From an uncultured Collinsella sp. (lineage in GTDB: Bacteria; Actinomycetota; Coriobacteriia; Coriobacteriales; Coriobacteriaceae): DNA of 64,000 nucleotides. Position 1 is the stretch's first letter; every line of letters begins with the position of its first letter. A program made the translations under genes and the position numbers. The notes beneath the pieces are model-generated. The model ran no database searches. It was not told the origin of the DNA and saw nothing but the letters and a program-made list of their open reading frames with translations. Positions 7,017 to 14,724 of the stretch are shown one piece after another. Location of the stretch: assembly GCA_902470065.1 (NCBI GenBank), contig CABRFA010000004.1, positions 19,368 through 83,367 of the forward strand. The letters run 5' to 3'.

Positions 7017-9959
7017 GTGATCTCCAATTGCATGTCCACCGCCGCTTCGACCGGCGGCGTGCTCTTTGCGAGCTACAACTCCGGACAGCTCATCAATACG
7101 TACTGGCAGGAGGGCCTTACCAACAAGGTTGTCTTTCCCACGGACGCGCTCGTTAACTCCTATGCTGTCGATACCGATGACATGAAGACGGCGACCTTTG
7201 TCGAAAATCTCAACGTCAATCGTGGTGAAAACGGTAGCGTGTGGGGTATGGGGTCTGATGGCTTTCCGCACTTCGGTGAGAATCTAGACCACGAGTCTTC
7301 TGAGAGCCCTACTGCAAGCAATAAGTACGAGGTGAAGTTCACGCCTGCCCGTACCGGCAAGACCGTAACTGCTGCCGATGGTGTGCTCTGCCCGTCTCCC
7401 GACGACGTTGTGGTGGGCGAGAACGGTGCCGCCTGCGTTTCGGGCACGCTTGAGCTCGATGGCCTGCCCAAGGATGCCAAGGTGACCTGGGGTACCCCAG
7501 ATGCCAACAGGGGTGATATCGCCGTTAACGAGGAAACGGGCCTGCTGCACGTGTATAACGACGCCGTAGGTACGGTAACCGCCACACTCCACAAGGACGA
7601 CGGCACTACCGAGAACGTCGCGACCGTTGTGGTCAAGGCGGTGTCCAAACCGATCGATGATTTTCAGATTTGGTATAACGGCGCAAACGTGACGGGCGGC
7701 ACTATTGCGGTTGCGGGTTCCGAGGTCAAGAATCTTGAAGTCCGTGTTCATTACACCGATGCCGCCGAGGGCGAGTACACTCCTGTTTCCTATGCGCGTT
7801 TTCGCTTTGTCGGCACGCCTGCGAACGTACTTTACTCCAATCCCGGATCCGCCTGCTTTTATTTTAAGAAGCCGGGCGAGGCCACGATTCGGGTATCTTC
7901 ACGCGCAAATCTCGATATCGCCTCCAAGAGCGTGACGGTCACGTCGAGCTATGTGCCAGCGACGAGCGTCTCGCTTGGCTATAACGAGGACGGCGAGACT
8001 GTCTATCTGCACGGTCGCAATCCGCTTGCCAAAGGCGCCTTCCTGACCGATAAGGCTGCGCCGGTTGTGGGACCCGAAAACGCGAGTGATCGCGCTTGCT
8101 ACACGGTCACCTCGAGTGATTCTGCGGTTGCCGAGTACACTACGAGCGGCGAGATTGGCTTTACGCCGTATAAGGCCGGTAAGACGACATTTGAGGCGAC
8201 GGTCGAAAACCAGGACGGCAGCGTCATCTCCTCGGGCAAGCGAGAGGTTACCTACGCTTACCGGAACCCACTGAAATCGGTGACAATCACAAATGTCCCT
8301 GCGTCCGTTAAGGCCGGTAAGACCGTCGAACTCAACCTGAGTTATACGGGTGAGAACGATGCCGAGCGCTGGAGTGTTTCCGAGCCCGGTATGCAATGGA
8401 GTGTGGCGACCGAGGAAGGTCGGGATGCCTCGGATGCCGTGAGTATCGACCGACGCGCTCTTGGTGATTGGAAGCACGTTGACGGTGCTCCTGACGACGG
8501 CTTGTTTGTGGCGAGCGGCGCCTATGTCCTGACGGCGAACAAGGCCGGTACCTATACGGTGACCGGTACGCCGATCGATCAGACTGCCGGTGCCCAGGCC
8601 ATCTCCTTTGAGATTACGGTTGACGGAATCGTTGCCTCGCCGGATAACGAGGCAAAGGCCGACGAAGGCACCCTTTCCGCTGCCAAGTACTTTGACGTCA
8701 ACCGTACGATCGATGCGTACACCTATGGTCAAGAATGGGAGATTTACGCCTTCGCAACGTCGGGGCGCAAGATTGACGACGCACTGATCGCGAATTACAA
8801 GAAGTCCCTTACCGTTCATAAGGCCGAGTGGTCGGGCAACACCGCCAAGGTGACTGATTGCGAGCGAGTTGCCCTTGCGCTAACCGCGCTTGGCGAGGAT
8901 ATCACCTCTTTCGATGGCGTGAATCTCATTGCTGACATTTGCTCTCACGAAGATCTTGTGGCTTCGGCGAACAACGTGGTCTATGCGCTGATCGCCCTTG
9001 ACGAGGCGGGTATTTCGAATGAGGCGCTGCGTGCGTCCGGCTCTTCTTGGACACGTGCTCAGCTTGTTTGCGCACTGCTTTCGTTCCAGAATCCCGACGG
9101 CGGTTTTACCATCGATGCGGGCGGTGCGAGCAACGTCGATATGACCGCTATGGCACTTCAGGCGCTTGCACCCTATGTCGATGATGACGCGTGCGCCGTC
9201 GCCCCGGCCTCGAATGGCCAACCTTCTGTTGCATCTGCTGTCGACAATGCGCTCGGCTTCCTTAGGGGTCAGATGAACGGCCTTTGCGATTTTGGGTCCG
9301 TTGAGTCGAATGCCCAGGTGCTGCTCGCTCTTGTGGCTCTTGGCAAGGATCCCGTAAATACCAAGAACGGTTTTGCAATGGGTACGAATAGCCTGATTTC
9401 TGCAATCTGCGCCTACGAGGTTGCCGACGGCAAGGGCTACGCTCATACCATGGGATCCGACGGTAAGCCCGGCAATGCCAACGCGCTTGCGACTGTACAG
9501 GCCTTACGAGCCCTTTCGGCCTATAAGTCCGCGGGGTCCGGTGTGACCTGGTCCAAGATCGGTGGCGTAAAAGCCGGTGTCGTCGAACCGGGCGGCTCGA
9601 TAAAACCCGTGACGCCCGAGGTACCCGTTCCTACGGTCCCGACGAAGAATCCGACGCCCGCGGTCATGCCGACCGGTTCGCAGAGGGGCGATGGCTCCGG
9701 CGATAAGCAGGGCGGTTCTGGAATGCAGGAAGTTGTTGCTTCGCAGAATGTGGATGCCAACAAGGGCGAGTCCGATAAGAAGTCCGGCTCCGACGAGTCT
9801 TCCGGTTCGAAAACGACGTCCGCTGCTGCCGCATCACGCAAGGGTGCTTTGGATGGGCGAGGCGGCGTTAACCCGGTCGCTGTTACCGGTGTTGTTGTCG
9901 GTATCGTGTGCCTTGCGGCTATTGGTGCGTGGTTTGTGCGCTCCCGTAAGAGCGCATAG
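7017..9959 (+). CDS. Large surface protein, C-terminal part with intrinsic-factor-like helical toroid
   Basis: This part is in frame with the previous entry and separated from it by one TAG; the GTG at 7017 is only the first possible start and has no ribosome binding site. Its 980 residues hold the rest of the beta repeats, Big-like domains (about 100-520) and a helical-repeat region at about 558-850. That region (for example RVALALTALGEDITSFDG, VVYALIALDEAGI, CALLSFQNPDGGF) looks like the terpene-cyclase/transcobalamin alpha/alpha toroid. A Pro/Ser-rich linker leads to one membrane span (NPVAVTGVVVGIVCLAAIGA) and a basic tail, with no LPXTG motif. Together with the cobalamin riboswitch this suggests a cell-surface corrinoid binder, which is inference. 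Confidence 0.78.
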   Translation: MISNCMSTAASTGGVLFASYNSGQLINTYWQEGLTNKVVFPTDALVNSYAVDTDDMKTATFVENLNVNRGENGSVWGMGSDGFPHFGENLDHESSESPTASNKYEVKFTPARTGKTVTAADGVLCPSPDDVVVGENGAACVSGTLELDGLPKDAKVTWGTPDANRGDIAVNEETGLLHVYNDAVGTVTATLHKDDGTTENVATVVVKAVSKPIDDFQIWYNGANVTGGTIAVAGSEVKNLEVRVHYTDAAEGEYTPVSYARFRFVGTPANVLYSNPGSACFYFKKPGEATIRVSSRANLDIASKSVTVTSSYVPATSVSLGYNEDGETVYLHGRNPLAKGAFLTDKAAPVVGPENASDRACYTVTSSDSAVAEYTTSGEIGFTPYKAGKTTFEATVENQDGSVISSGKREVTYAYRNPLKSVTITNVPASVKAGKTVELNLSYTGENDAERWSVSEPGMQWSVATEEGRDASDAVSIDRRALGDWKHVDGAPDDGLFVASGAYVLTANKAGTYTVTGTPIDQTAGAQAISFEITVDGIVASPDNEAKADEGTLSAAKYFDVNRTIDAYTYGQEWEIYAFATSGRKIDDALIANYKKSLTVHKAEWSGNTAKVTDCERVALALTALGEDITSFDGVNLIADICSHEDLVASANNVVYALIALDEAGISNEALRASGSSWTRAQLVCALLSFQNPDGGFTIDAGGASNVDMTAMALQALAPYVDDDACAVAPASNGQPSVASAVDNALGFLRGQMNGLCDFGSVESNAQVLLALVALGKDPVNTKNGFAMGTNSLISAICAYEVADGKGYAHTMGSDGKPGNANALATVQALRALSAYKSAGSGVTWSKIGGVKAGVVEPGGSIKPVTPEVPVPTVPTKNPTPAVMPTGSQRGDGSGDKQGGSGMQEVVASQNVDANKGESDKKSGSDESSGSKTTSAAAASRKGALDGRGGVNPVAVTGVVVGIVCLAAIGAWFVRSRKSA

Positions 9960-10033
9960 CGACTCGACGCCTGTAACGTCCGTCGTTTGATACGCGGGTG
10001 AGTTGTGCCGTTCGTGTCGTGGCTTTATAGATG

Positions 10034-10068
10034 AACGGGCTCCGGGTTAAGACGACCCGGAGCCCGTT
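10034..10068. terminator. Bidirectional terminator between surface protein and flavodoxin genes
   Basis: A perfect 14-bp stem (10034-10047 with 10055-10068) closes a 7-nt loop. It lies between two convergent genes, and the short T and A runs at its edges suit both directions. Confidence 0.8.
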
Positions 10069-10098
10069 TGCGTTGCATCTGTCGTGTCAATGGGTGGT

Positions 10099-10518
10099 TT
10101 ATGCCAGCTCCGCTCCCAGGGCCTTGCAGGCCGCCTCGCCCTCATCATCGGGCGCATCGTAGCAAATGACGGAATCGACGACGTTGACGCCGGCCTCGTC
10201 GGCGTCGGCCTTCCAGTTGTCCATCCACTCGCCCTCTGCCCACGAATAGGAGCCAAAGAGGACGACCTTCTTGTCGCCGAGGGTCTCCTTGACCTCGTCC
10301 CACATCGGCTGGAACTCATCGTACTCGAGTTCCTCGGAGCCCATGGCGGGGCAGCCGAAGGCGAAGGCGTCGTAGTCGGCGGCTCTGTCGGCAGAGAAGT
10401 CGGCGCAGGGGATGACCTCAGTCTCGGCACCCGCGGACGTGGCGCCTTCGGCGACGAGGTTTGCCATGGCCTCAGTATTGCCCGTGCCGCTCCAATAGAC
10501 GACAGCGATCTTGCTCAT
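10099..10518 (-). CDS. Flavodoxin
   Basis: This is a short-chain FMN electron carrier of 139 residues. The phosphate-binding loop is WSGTGNTEAMA near residues 9-19. FMN-contacting loops are visible at GCPAMGSEELE (about 54-64) and FGSYSWAEGEWMDNW (about 87-101), as in clostridial flavodoxins. It would replace ferredoxin under iron limitation or serve a dedicated reductase. It is second in an operon with the DUF3793 gene, 45 bp downstream of it, with its own AAAGGAC ribosome binding site. Confidence 0.95.
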   Translation of the reverse strand: MSKIAVVYWSGTGNTEAMANLVAEGATSAGAETEVIPCADFSADRAADYDAFAFGCPAMGSEELEYDEFQPMWDEVKETLGDKKVVLFGSYSWAEGEWMDNWKADADEAGVNVVDSVICYDAPDDEGEAACKALGAELA

Positions 10519-10563
10519 GTTTTGTCCTTTCGGTTGTGCGGCGCAGGCCGCGGCTTGTACGTT

Positions 10564-11268
10564 CTATCGGGTTGCCTGGGCAAGTTGCGCCAGGCTGCAG
10601 CCCTGCTGATAGACAAAGGTGAAGTATTGGGTGCAGGCACGGTAGGCATCAAACGTCGCAAGCGCCTGCTCGACATTTTCGTAGACCTTCCAGGCCCCAA
10701 AGACCTTGTAGTTCTCGCCGCGCTGGACGATAAACTCGTGCACGTCGTCGTAGGGATATCCAAGGAAGTAGCCTATTTCGTGCGGAAACTCGCAGGTGCA
10801 GTCTTTGCTGCAGCTAGCTTGCTGGGGTAGTGCGCATCGAGTCTGGCTACAGGCGCATTCCGCGACGTTATTGCTCGCGAGCGTGATGCGTGATGCCAAA
10901 TGCACAAGGCATGTCGAAAGGTCTCTCGTGTCGTAGCCTGCCGAGGCGAGCGCCGTTTGGGCGCGAGGGTCTGCGAAATAGGTGGTGAGGCTTTTGGCCC
11001 GGTACACGTACACGAGCGCTCCGCAGGGCCGCCAGACCAAAACACTCAGGTGGATGCCGAGCGGGTCAAGCTCGCGATTGCACTGGGCGATAACGTTGAG
11101 CAGGCGTGCTCGGCGTTCTGCGATGTTTTCGGTTGCGGTTGAGCCGTCCCCGTGGGCGTAGGTGCCTGGATAGGTAAAGAGCGATGCCGGCTTGATGCCC
11201 GCGAGCGTGGGAGAGCAGTTGCGCACGACCGCTGCCTGAAACGTTGGAATGTCTATGGTTCGAGTCAC
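10564..11268 (-). CDS. DUF3793 family protein
   Basis: The function is unknown. The 234-residue product matches the DUF3793 pattern: HEIGYFLGYPYDDVHEFI (about 165-182), then GAWKVYENVEQALATFD, and a C-terminal YRACTQYF segment. It has many cysteines, including a CACSQTRC and CSKDCTCEF cluster at about 135-162, which could bind metal or a cluster; this is inference. The start is GTG at 11268, behind AAGGAGCGCC. The family is commonly found beside flavodoxins in gut anaerobes, and here the two genes form one operon, so a redox or metal-related role is likely. Confidence 0.8.
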   Translation of the reverse strand: MTRTIDIPTFQAAVVRNCSPTLAGIKPASLFTYPGTYAHGDGSTATENIAERRARLLNVIAQCNRELDPLGIHLSVLVWRPCGALVYVYRAKSLTTYFADPRAQTALASAGYDTRDLSTCLVHLASRITLASNNVAECACSQTRCALPQQASCSKDCTCEFPHEIGYFLGYPYDDVHEFIVQRGENYKVFGAWKVYENVEQALATFDAYRACTQYFTFVYQQGCSLAQLAQATR

Positions 11269-11284
11269 GGCGCTCCTTACGAAT

Positions 11285-11340
11285 CAAAACTGTTAGCCTA
11301 GGAAAACTTATACACGAAAGTAAGCCTTGGTCAACTAAAA
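11285..11340 (-). promoter_or_regulatory. Probable promoter region of the DUF3793-flavodoxin operon
   Basis: Read on the minus strand, TTGACC is followed 16 bp later by TATAAG, a plausible -35/-10 pair. Immediately downstream is TTTTCCTAGGCTAAC, which loosely resembles a DtxR/IdeR-type iron box. The promoter is fairly convincing; the metal operator is only a suggestion. Confidence 0.4.
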
Positions 11341-11396
11341 AGTTTGAAGAGGGAAACTAATTGACCGAACGGACATGATTTTGGGTTAAGATGGGG

Positions 11397-11413
11397 ACAC
11401 CCCATGGGGGTAT
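11397..11413. promoter_or_regulatory. CsoR-like palindrome upstream of the HMA gene
   Basis: The sequence ACACCCCATGGGGGTAT is a G/C-tract palindrome of the type bound by the copper repressor CsoR (consensus close to TACCCC with GGGGTA). It lies 30 bp upstream of the start codon of the copper-chaperone-like gene, where an operator would sit. No csoR gene is in the window. Confidence 0.5.
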
Positions 11414-11442
11414 CTAGATAGGGTTACTTGAAAGGGGAACGC

Positions 11443-11826
11443 ATGAGTGACTTGTTCAACCCTGCGAATCTCATCGTGCTGGCCGTCATTGCCGTCGGTT
11501 TGTTCTTTGGGTTGCGTCGCATTGCCGCTTCGACTCGCGGAAAGAGCTGCTGCTGTGACGGCGCGAGCGGAAAGAAGGCCAAGAAAGTCGTGGTCGCGGA
11601 TACCGATCCGTCTCATTATCCCTATAGCGAGGAGCTGCTCATCGGCGGTATGAGTTGCGATGGCTGCGCTCAGAACGTGGCCAATGCCCTGAATGCACTG
11701 GATGGCGTGTGGGCAACGGTGACGTATGCGGACCACACGGCGCGCGTGCGCTCTAAGCAGCAGATCGATCGCGGTGCTCTCGTGGCCGCCGTGAAGGACG
11801 CGGGTTACTACGTCATGACGCTCTAA
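11443..11826 (+). CDS. Membrane-tethered heavy-metal-associated (HMA) domain protein
   Basis: This probably binds and hands over Cu(I) or another soft metal. The 127-residue product starts with one membrane span (LIVLAVIAVGLFFGL, about 9-23). A Cys-rich basic linker follows (KSCCCDGASGKK), then an HMA domain (about 58-127) with metal-binding motif GMSCDGCA. The domain resembles CopZ or the N-terminal module of copper P-type ATPases; fusion to a membrane anchor is less usual. The ATG at 11443 is preferred because AAGGGGAA lies just before it; an in-frame TTG at 11428 is possible. It stands alone with a CsoR-like palindrome upstream. Confidence 0.82.
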   Translation: MSDLFNPANLIVLAVIAVGLFFGLRRIAASTRGKSCCCDGASGKKAKKVVVADTDPSHYPYSEELLIGGMSCDGCAQNVANALNALDGVWATVTYADHTARVRSKQQIDRGALVAAVKDAGYYVMTL

Positions 11827-11852
11827 GCGCCGCCCTGGATGCGCTTCCTTGG

Positions 11853-12278
11853 CTAGGCCCGTCCGCGCAGTTCGATGTCTTGGATGTCGTCGAAGTCGAT
11901 GGCGATGTCTTTGAGCTTGAGGAGCTTGAAGGCAGGGAGCACCTCGTCAAGGATGCCCGTGCGGCTACGATAGCCGTACGTATCGTAATAGGTGACGCGC
12001 ACCAGGTCGCCGCGTTTGAGGCCCTCGAGCTTTTTCGAAAGCTCGAGGGCTTTTTCTTCCGTAAGTTCGCATTTGGGCTCAACAGTGATCTCTTGTTTGC
12101 GCACGAGCTCGTAGTATCCCGTGAGGGCGGCAAAGGGCATAAACTGTGCGGCGCGGTTGGCGCGCACAGCACCGTTGGCGGTGAGCTTTGGGTCGGCGGA
12201 GCGACGTCTTCCCTCGGGGTCCGCTAGGCGTTCAAAAGGCGTCGGTGGCCGCATCGGCTGTTGTTGGGACTTAGGCAC
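11853..12278 (-). CDS. YolD-like family protein
   Basis: This is a 141-residue YolD-like protein. The family signature RAAQFMPFAALTGYYE lies near residues 42-57 and a C-terminal segment GILDEVLPAFKLLKL follows. In other bacteria YolD proteins are encoded next to, and are thought to assist or regulate, UmuC-like translesion polymerases. Here its GTG start overlaps the last 8 bases of the polymerase gene, with a GGAGG ribosome binding site inside the polymerase's end, so the two are translationally coupled. Confidence 0.88.
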   Translation of the reverse strand: MPKSQQQPMRPPTPFERLADPEGRRRSADPKLTANGAVRANRAAQFMPFAALTGYYELVRKQEITVEPKCELTEEKALELSKKLEGLKRGDLVRVTYYDTYGYRSRTGILDEVLPAFKLLKLKDIAIDFDDIQDIELRGRA

Positions 12279-13776
12279 GATGTCCTCCTACCTGATCGTT
12301 GCGTTCGCGTGCGGTGGCGCCGGCGGTAAAGCTTAATCCCTTGACCAGGGCGTTTTTGCCGTACTTGCCTTTCACGGCCAGGACGGCGCGCGCCAGGTCG
12401 CGCTCGCGCTCATCCGCCTCGATATCGCTAAATAGATCGATGGTGGCAAATTCCTCGGGCATGAGGTTGCCAAATCCCAGGTTGATGCGTTTGACCGGTC
12501 GTTTGGGATCGACGGTCTGCGCCCAGAGCTCATCGAAATAGCCCATGATCTTCTTAAACGAATTGGTTCGCTCGGGCAGCTTTCGCGAAGCGTTGGAGTG
12601 CGCGAAGAGCGCGGCATAGCCACCGCGCGGTTTGCCGCCATGCTCTCCCACAAAGATGCCATCGATTGCCTGCGCCTCACGCACCAAGCGCCGCCGTTCG
12701 TCATCGCGTTGGACGGGCTTGGGCGCACGGGGTGCGAGCTCGGGTCCAGCAGTTACGGCGGGTTCGATGCTCGACGTGCTCGAGCGTAGGTGTCCGCATC
12801 CGTCCACATATTGCGCTGTGCCGCTGGCGTCGAGGCGGCGTATGTCGGCTCGTTCGCTCGCATAACCCACAAAGAGCGAGATGCTGTCGCACACCACATG
12901 CTTGTCGATTAAATCCAGCACGGCGTTGTCGACCATCTCGCGCAAGACGGTGTAGGCCTGCTCGTAGGCATAGCCCTTCGAGAGCACCTGCCCTGTGGTG
13001 GTCGAGGTCGCTTGTGGGCGATAAGCTTGGATATCGGCGATAGTTGTCGGCTCGCGCCCAAAGGCGTGGTCGATGAGATACTCGGCATTGACGCCGAGCT
13101 CGTCGTAAAGCAGGTTTTCGTCGAGCGCGGCGACGCCCATCAGGTCGTAGACACCGTATTTTTCGAGACGGGCCGCCACGCCGGGGCCGATGCCCCAGAT
13201 GTCGGTGATGGGGCGATGGGGCCAGATCTCCTTGCGAAAGGTCTCGTCGTCGAGTTTGCCAATACGACTGGGCACGTGCTTGGCGGTGATATCGAGTGCA
13301 ACCTTGGCCTGGAATAGGTTGGGGCCGATGCCGACCGTCGCTGTGATGCCGGTACGTGCCAAGACCTCGTCGCGCAACATGCAGGCGAAGCCTTCCGCAT
13401 CGGTGTGATAGAGGTCCAGATAGGGCGTCACGTCGATAAAACACTCATCGATGGAGTAGACGTGCACGTCCTGGGGGCTGACGTATTCCAGATAGATGCC
13501 GTAGATTTGCGCCGACACTTCCATGTAGTGCTGCATGCGCGGTACGGCCTTAATGTAGTCGATGCCATCGGGTATTTCGAACAGGCGACAGCGGTTGTGA
13601 ATCCCTAGGTCCTTCATGGCCTGCGTGATAGCGAGACAGATGGTCGTGCGTCCGCGCGATTCGTCGGCAACGACCAGGTTGGTGGTGAGCGGATTGAGCC
13701 CACGATCGACGCACTCGACGCTGGCATAAAACGTCTTGAGGTCGATGCAGATGTAGGTGTGCTGCTCGTGCGCCAT
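12271..13776 (-). CDS. Y-family DNA polymerase (UmuC/DinB-like)
   Basis: This is an error-prone translesion DNA polymerase of 501 residues. The palm catalytic residues are visible: CIDLKTFYASVE near residues 9-20 and VYSIDECFIDVT near 108-119. A helix-hairpin-helix element, DIWGIGPGVAARL, follows at about 190-200 and the C-terminal half is the little-finger region. The length and YolD partner fit the Gram-positive UvrX/UmuC branch rather than DinB. The ATG at 13776 has GGGAGGG upstream; an upstream in-frame ATG lacks one. Two LexA-like boxes lie upstream, so SOS induction is likely. Confidence 0.9.
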   Translation of the reverse strand: MAHEQHTYICIDLKTFYASVECVDRGLNPLTTNLVVADESRGRTTICLAITQAMKDLGIHNRCRLFEIPDGIDYIKAVPRMQHYMEVSAQIYGIYLEYVSPQDVHVYSIDECFIDVTPYLDLYHTDAEGFACMLRDEVLARTGITATVGIGPNLFQAKVALDITAKHVPSRIGKLDDETFRKEIWPHRPITDIWGIGPGVAARLEKYGVYDLMGVAALDENLLYDELGVNAEYLIDHAFGREPTTIADIQAYRPQATSTTTGQVLSKGYAYEQAYTVLREMVDNAVLDLIDKHVVCDSISLFVGYASERADIRRLDASGTAQYVDGCGHLRSSTSSIEPAVTAGPELAPRAPKPVQRDDERRRLVREAQAIDGIFVGEHGGKPRGGYAALFAHSNASRKLPERTNSFKKIMGYFDELWAQTVDPKRPVKRINLGFGNLMPEEFATIDLFSDIEADERERDLARAVLAVKGKYGKNALVKGLSFTAGATARERNDQVGGHRA

Positions 13777-13790
13777 CCGAGCCCTCCCAT

Positions 13791-13821
13791 CAAACACATG
13801 TTCTTATCGAATACCTGTTCG
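13791..13821 (-). promoter_or_regulatory. LexA (SOS) boxes upstream of the Pol Y operon
   Basis: CGAATACCTGTTCG at 13808-13821 matches the Gram-positive box CGAAC-N4-GTTCG with one mismatch. CAAACACATGTTCT at 13791-13804 matches with two mismatches. They are next to each other and 15-45 bp upstream of the polymerase start codon. Confidence 0.6.
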
Positions 13822-14000
13822 ATAATACCTGCTCGACCGGACACCGTCAAAACCTGTCCCTTTTTGGCAGGTATGGTCGTGCGACTGCATCGGGTTTTTA
13901 ACGCAGCCCTAAAGAGCGCGAAACAGCTCGGAAAAGCTCGCTTCGTAGCATGGGCCTAACGATTGGTGCCACCTACATGCACGGAAGGGTTGTGGAAACG

Positions 14001-14525
14001 ATGGTCAACTATGGGTTTGGTATGCCGACGCGCCTTGTTGCGGATGGAGACGTGGCTCGCTGGTGTGGACGATTGGTCGCTCACTACGGCGGCACCAAGG
14101 CGCTGGTCGTGCTGGGCGGTGACAGGCATACGCGTGATGAGCTCGTCTCGGCGGCGCTCGGCTCGCTTGATCGAGCCCTGCTCGAGCGCGTGCTTTTTCG
14201 CTGCGGCTCGGTTGAGGGCGACGGGGGAGACGAGCTGATCGACGAAGCCGTGGCCCTGGCGACCGACGAAGGCGTGGACTTTGTCCTGGCGATTGGCGAT
14301 GCCGATACTGCCGGCTTTGCGCGCGAGCTCGCGCGGCGCATGGCGGTGCTCGATGCCGGCGAAGACGGCTTTGTGCCTTATGGATGTATTGTCTTGGCGG
14401 GCAAGGTGCCTGCTGTCGTGGGAGCCGGCGAGGTGCCCGTTTTTGCCATCATTGCGCCCGAACTGCTGGAGGGTATCGGGTCTCCTCTGCGCGAGCTGCT
14501 CGGCAGTGTGTGCGCCGCGACCTAA
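14001..14525 (+). CDS. Truncated iron-containing alcohol dehydrogenase-like protein (N-terminal domain only)
   Basis: The 174-residue product looks like the nucleotide-binding half of a BDH-type iron alcohol dehydrogenase. It begins MVNYGFGMPTRLVADG, the standard start of that family. Next come ALVVLGGDRHTRDELV and then VDFVLAIGDADTAGFARELA, where active enzymes have an intact GGGS loop. The metal-binding second domain (normally another 200 residues) is absent, and the nucleotide loop is altered. It may be a decayed gene or a non-catalytic derivative. An upstream in-frame start at 13950 exists but would add residues foreign to the family. GGGAC-type palindromes flank it. Confidence 0.6.
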   Translation: MVNYGFGMPTRLVADGDVARWCGRLVAHYGGTKALVVLGGDRHTRDELVSAALGSLDRALLERVLFRCGSVEGDGGDELIDEAVALATDEGVDFVLAIGDADTAGFARELARRMAVLDAGEDGFVPYGCIVLAGKVPAVVGAGEVPVFAIIAPELLEGIGSPLRELLGSVCAAT

Positions 14526-14536
14526 TATCTGCCATA

Positions 14537-14600
14537 AAGGGATGGGTTATTTTTGGTAGGTAAAGCGTTTGACCTGCCAAAATAAACCTGTCCCTTTTTG
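14537..14600. repeat. GGGAC-type palindromic repeat
   Basis: This is a near-palindrome of about 64 bp, with arms of roughly 26 bp ending in AAAGGGATGGGTTATTTTTG and AAATAAACCTGTCCCTTT. Half-elements with the same core occur at about 13850-13872 and 57281-57312. It sits between the truncated dehydrogenase gene and pgi. Confidence 0.65.
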
Positions 14601-14724
14601 GTCGGTTGCCGTTTGGGGGCCGATTGGCAACGCTCGCTGATTATAGTCTTGACCTGCGCTAGAATAGTGGCATCTGAATGTCCGGGCGCATGGAGGCATG
14701 CGCCCGTATGCTGAGGAGGACTCT

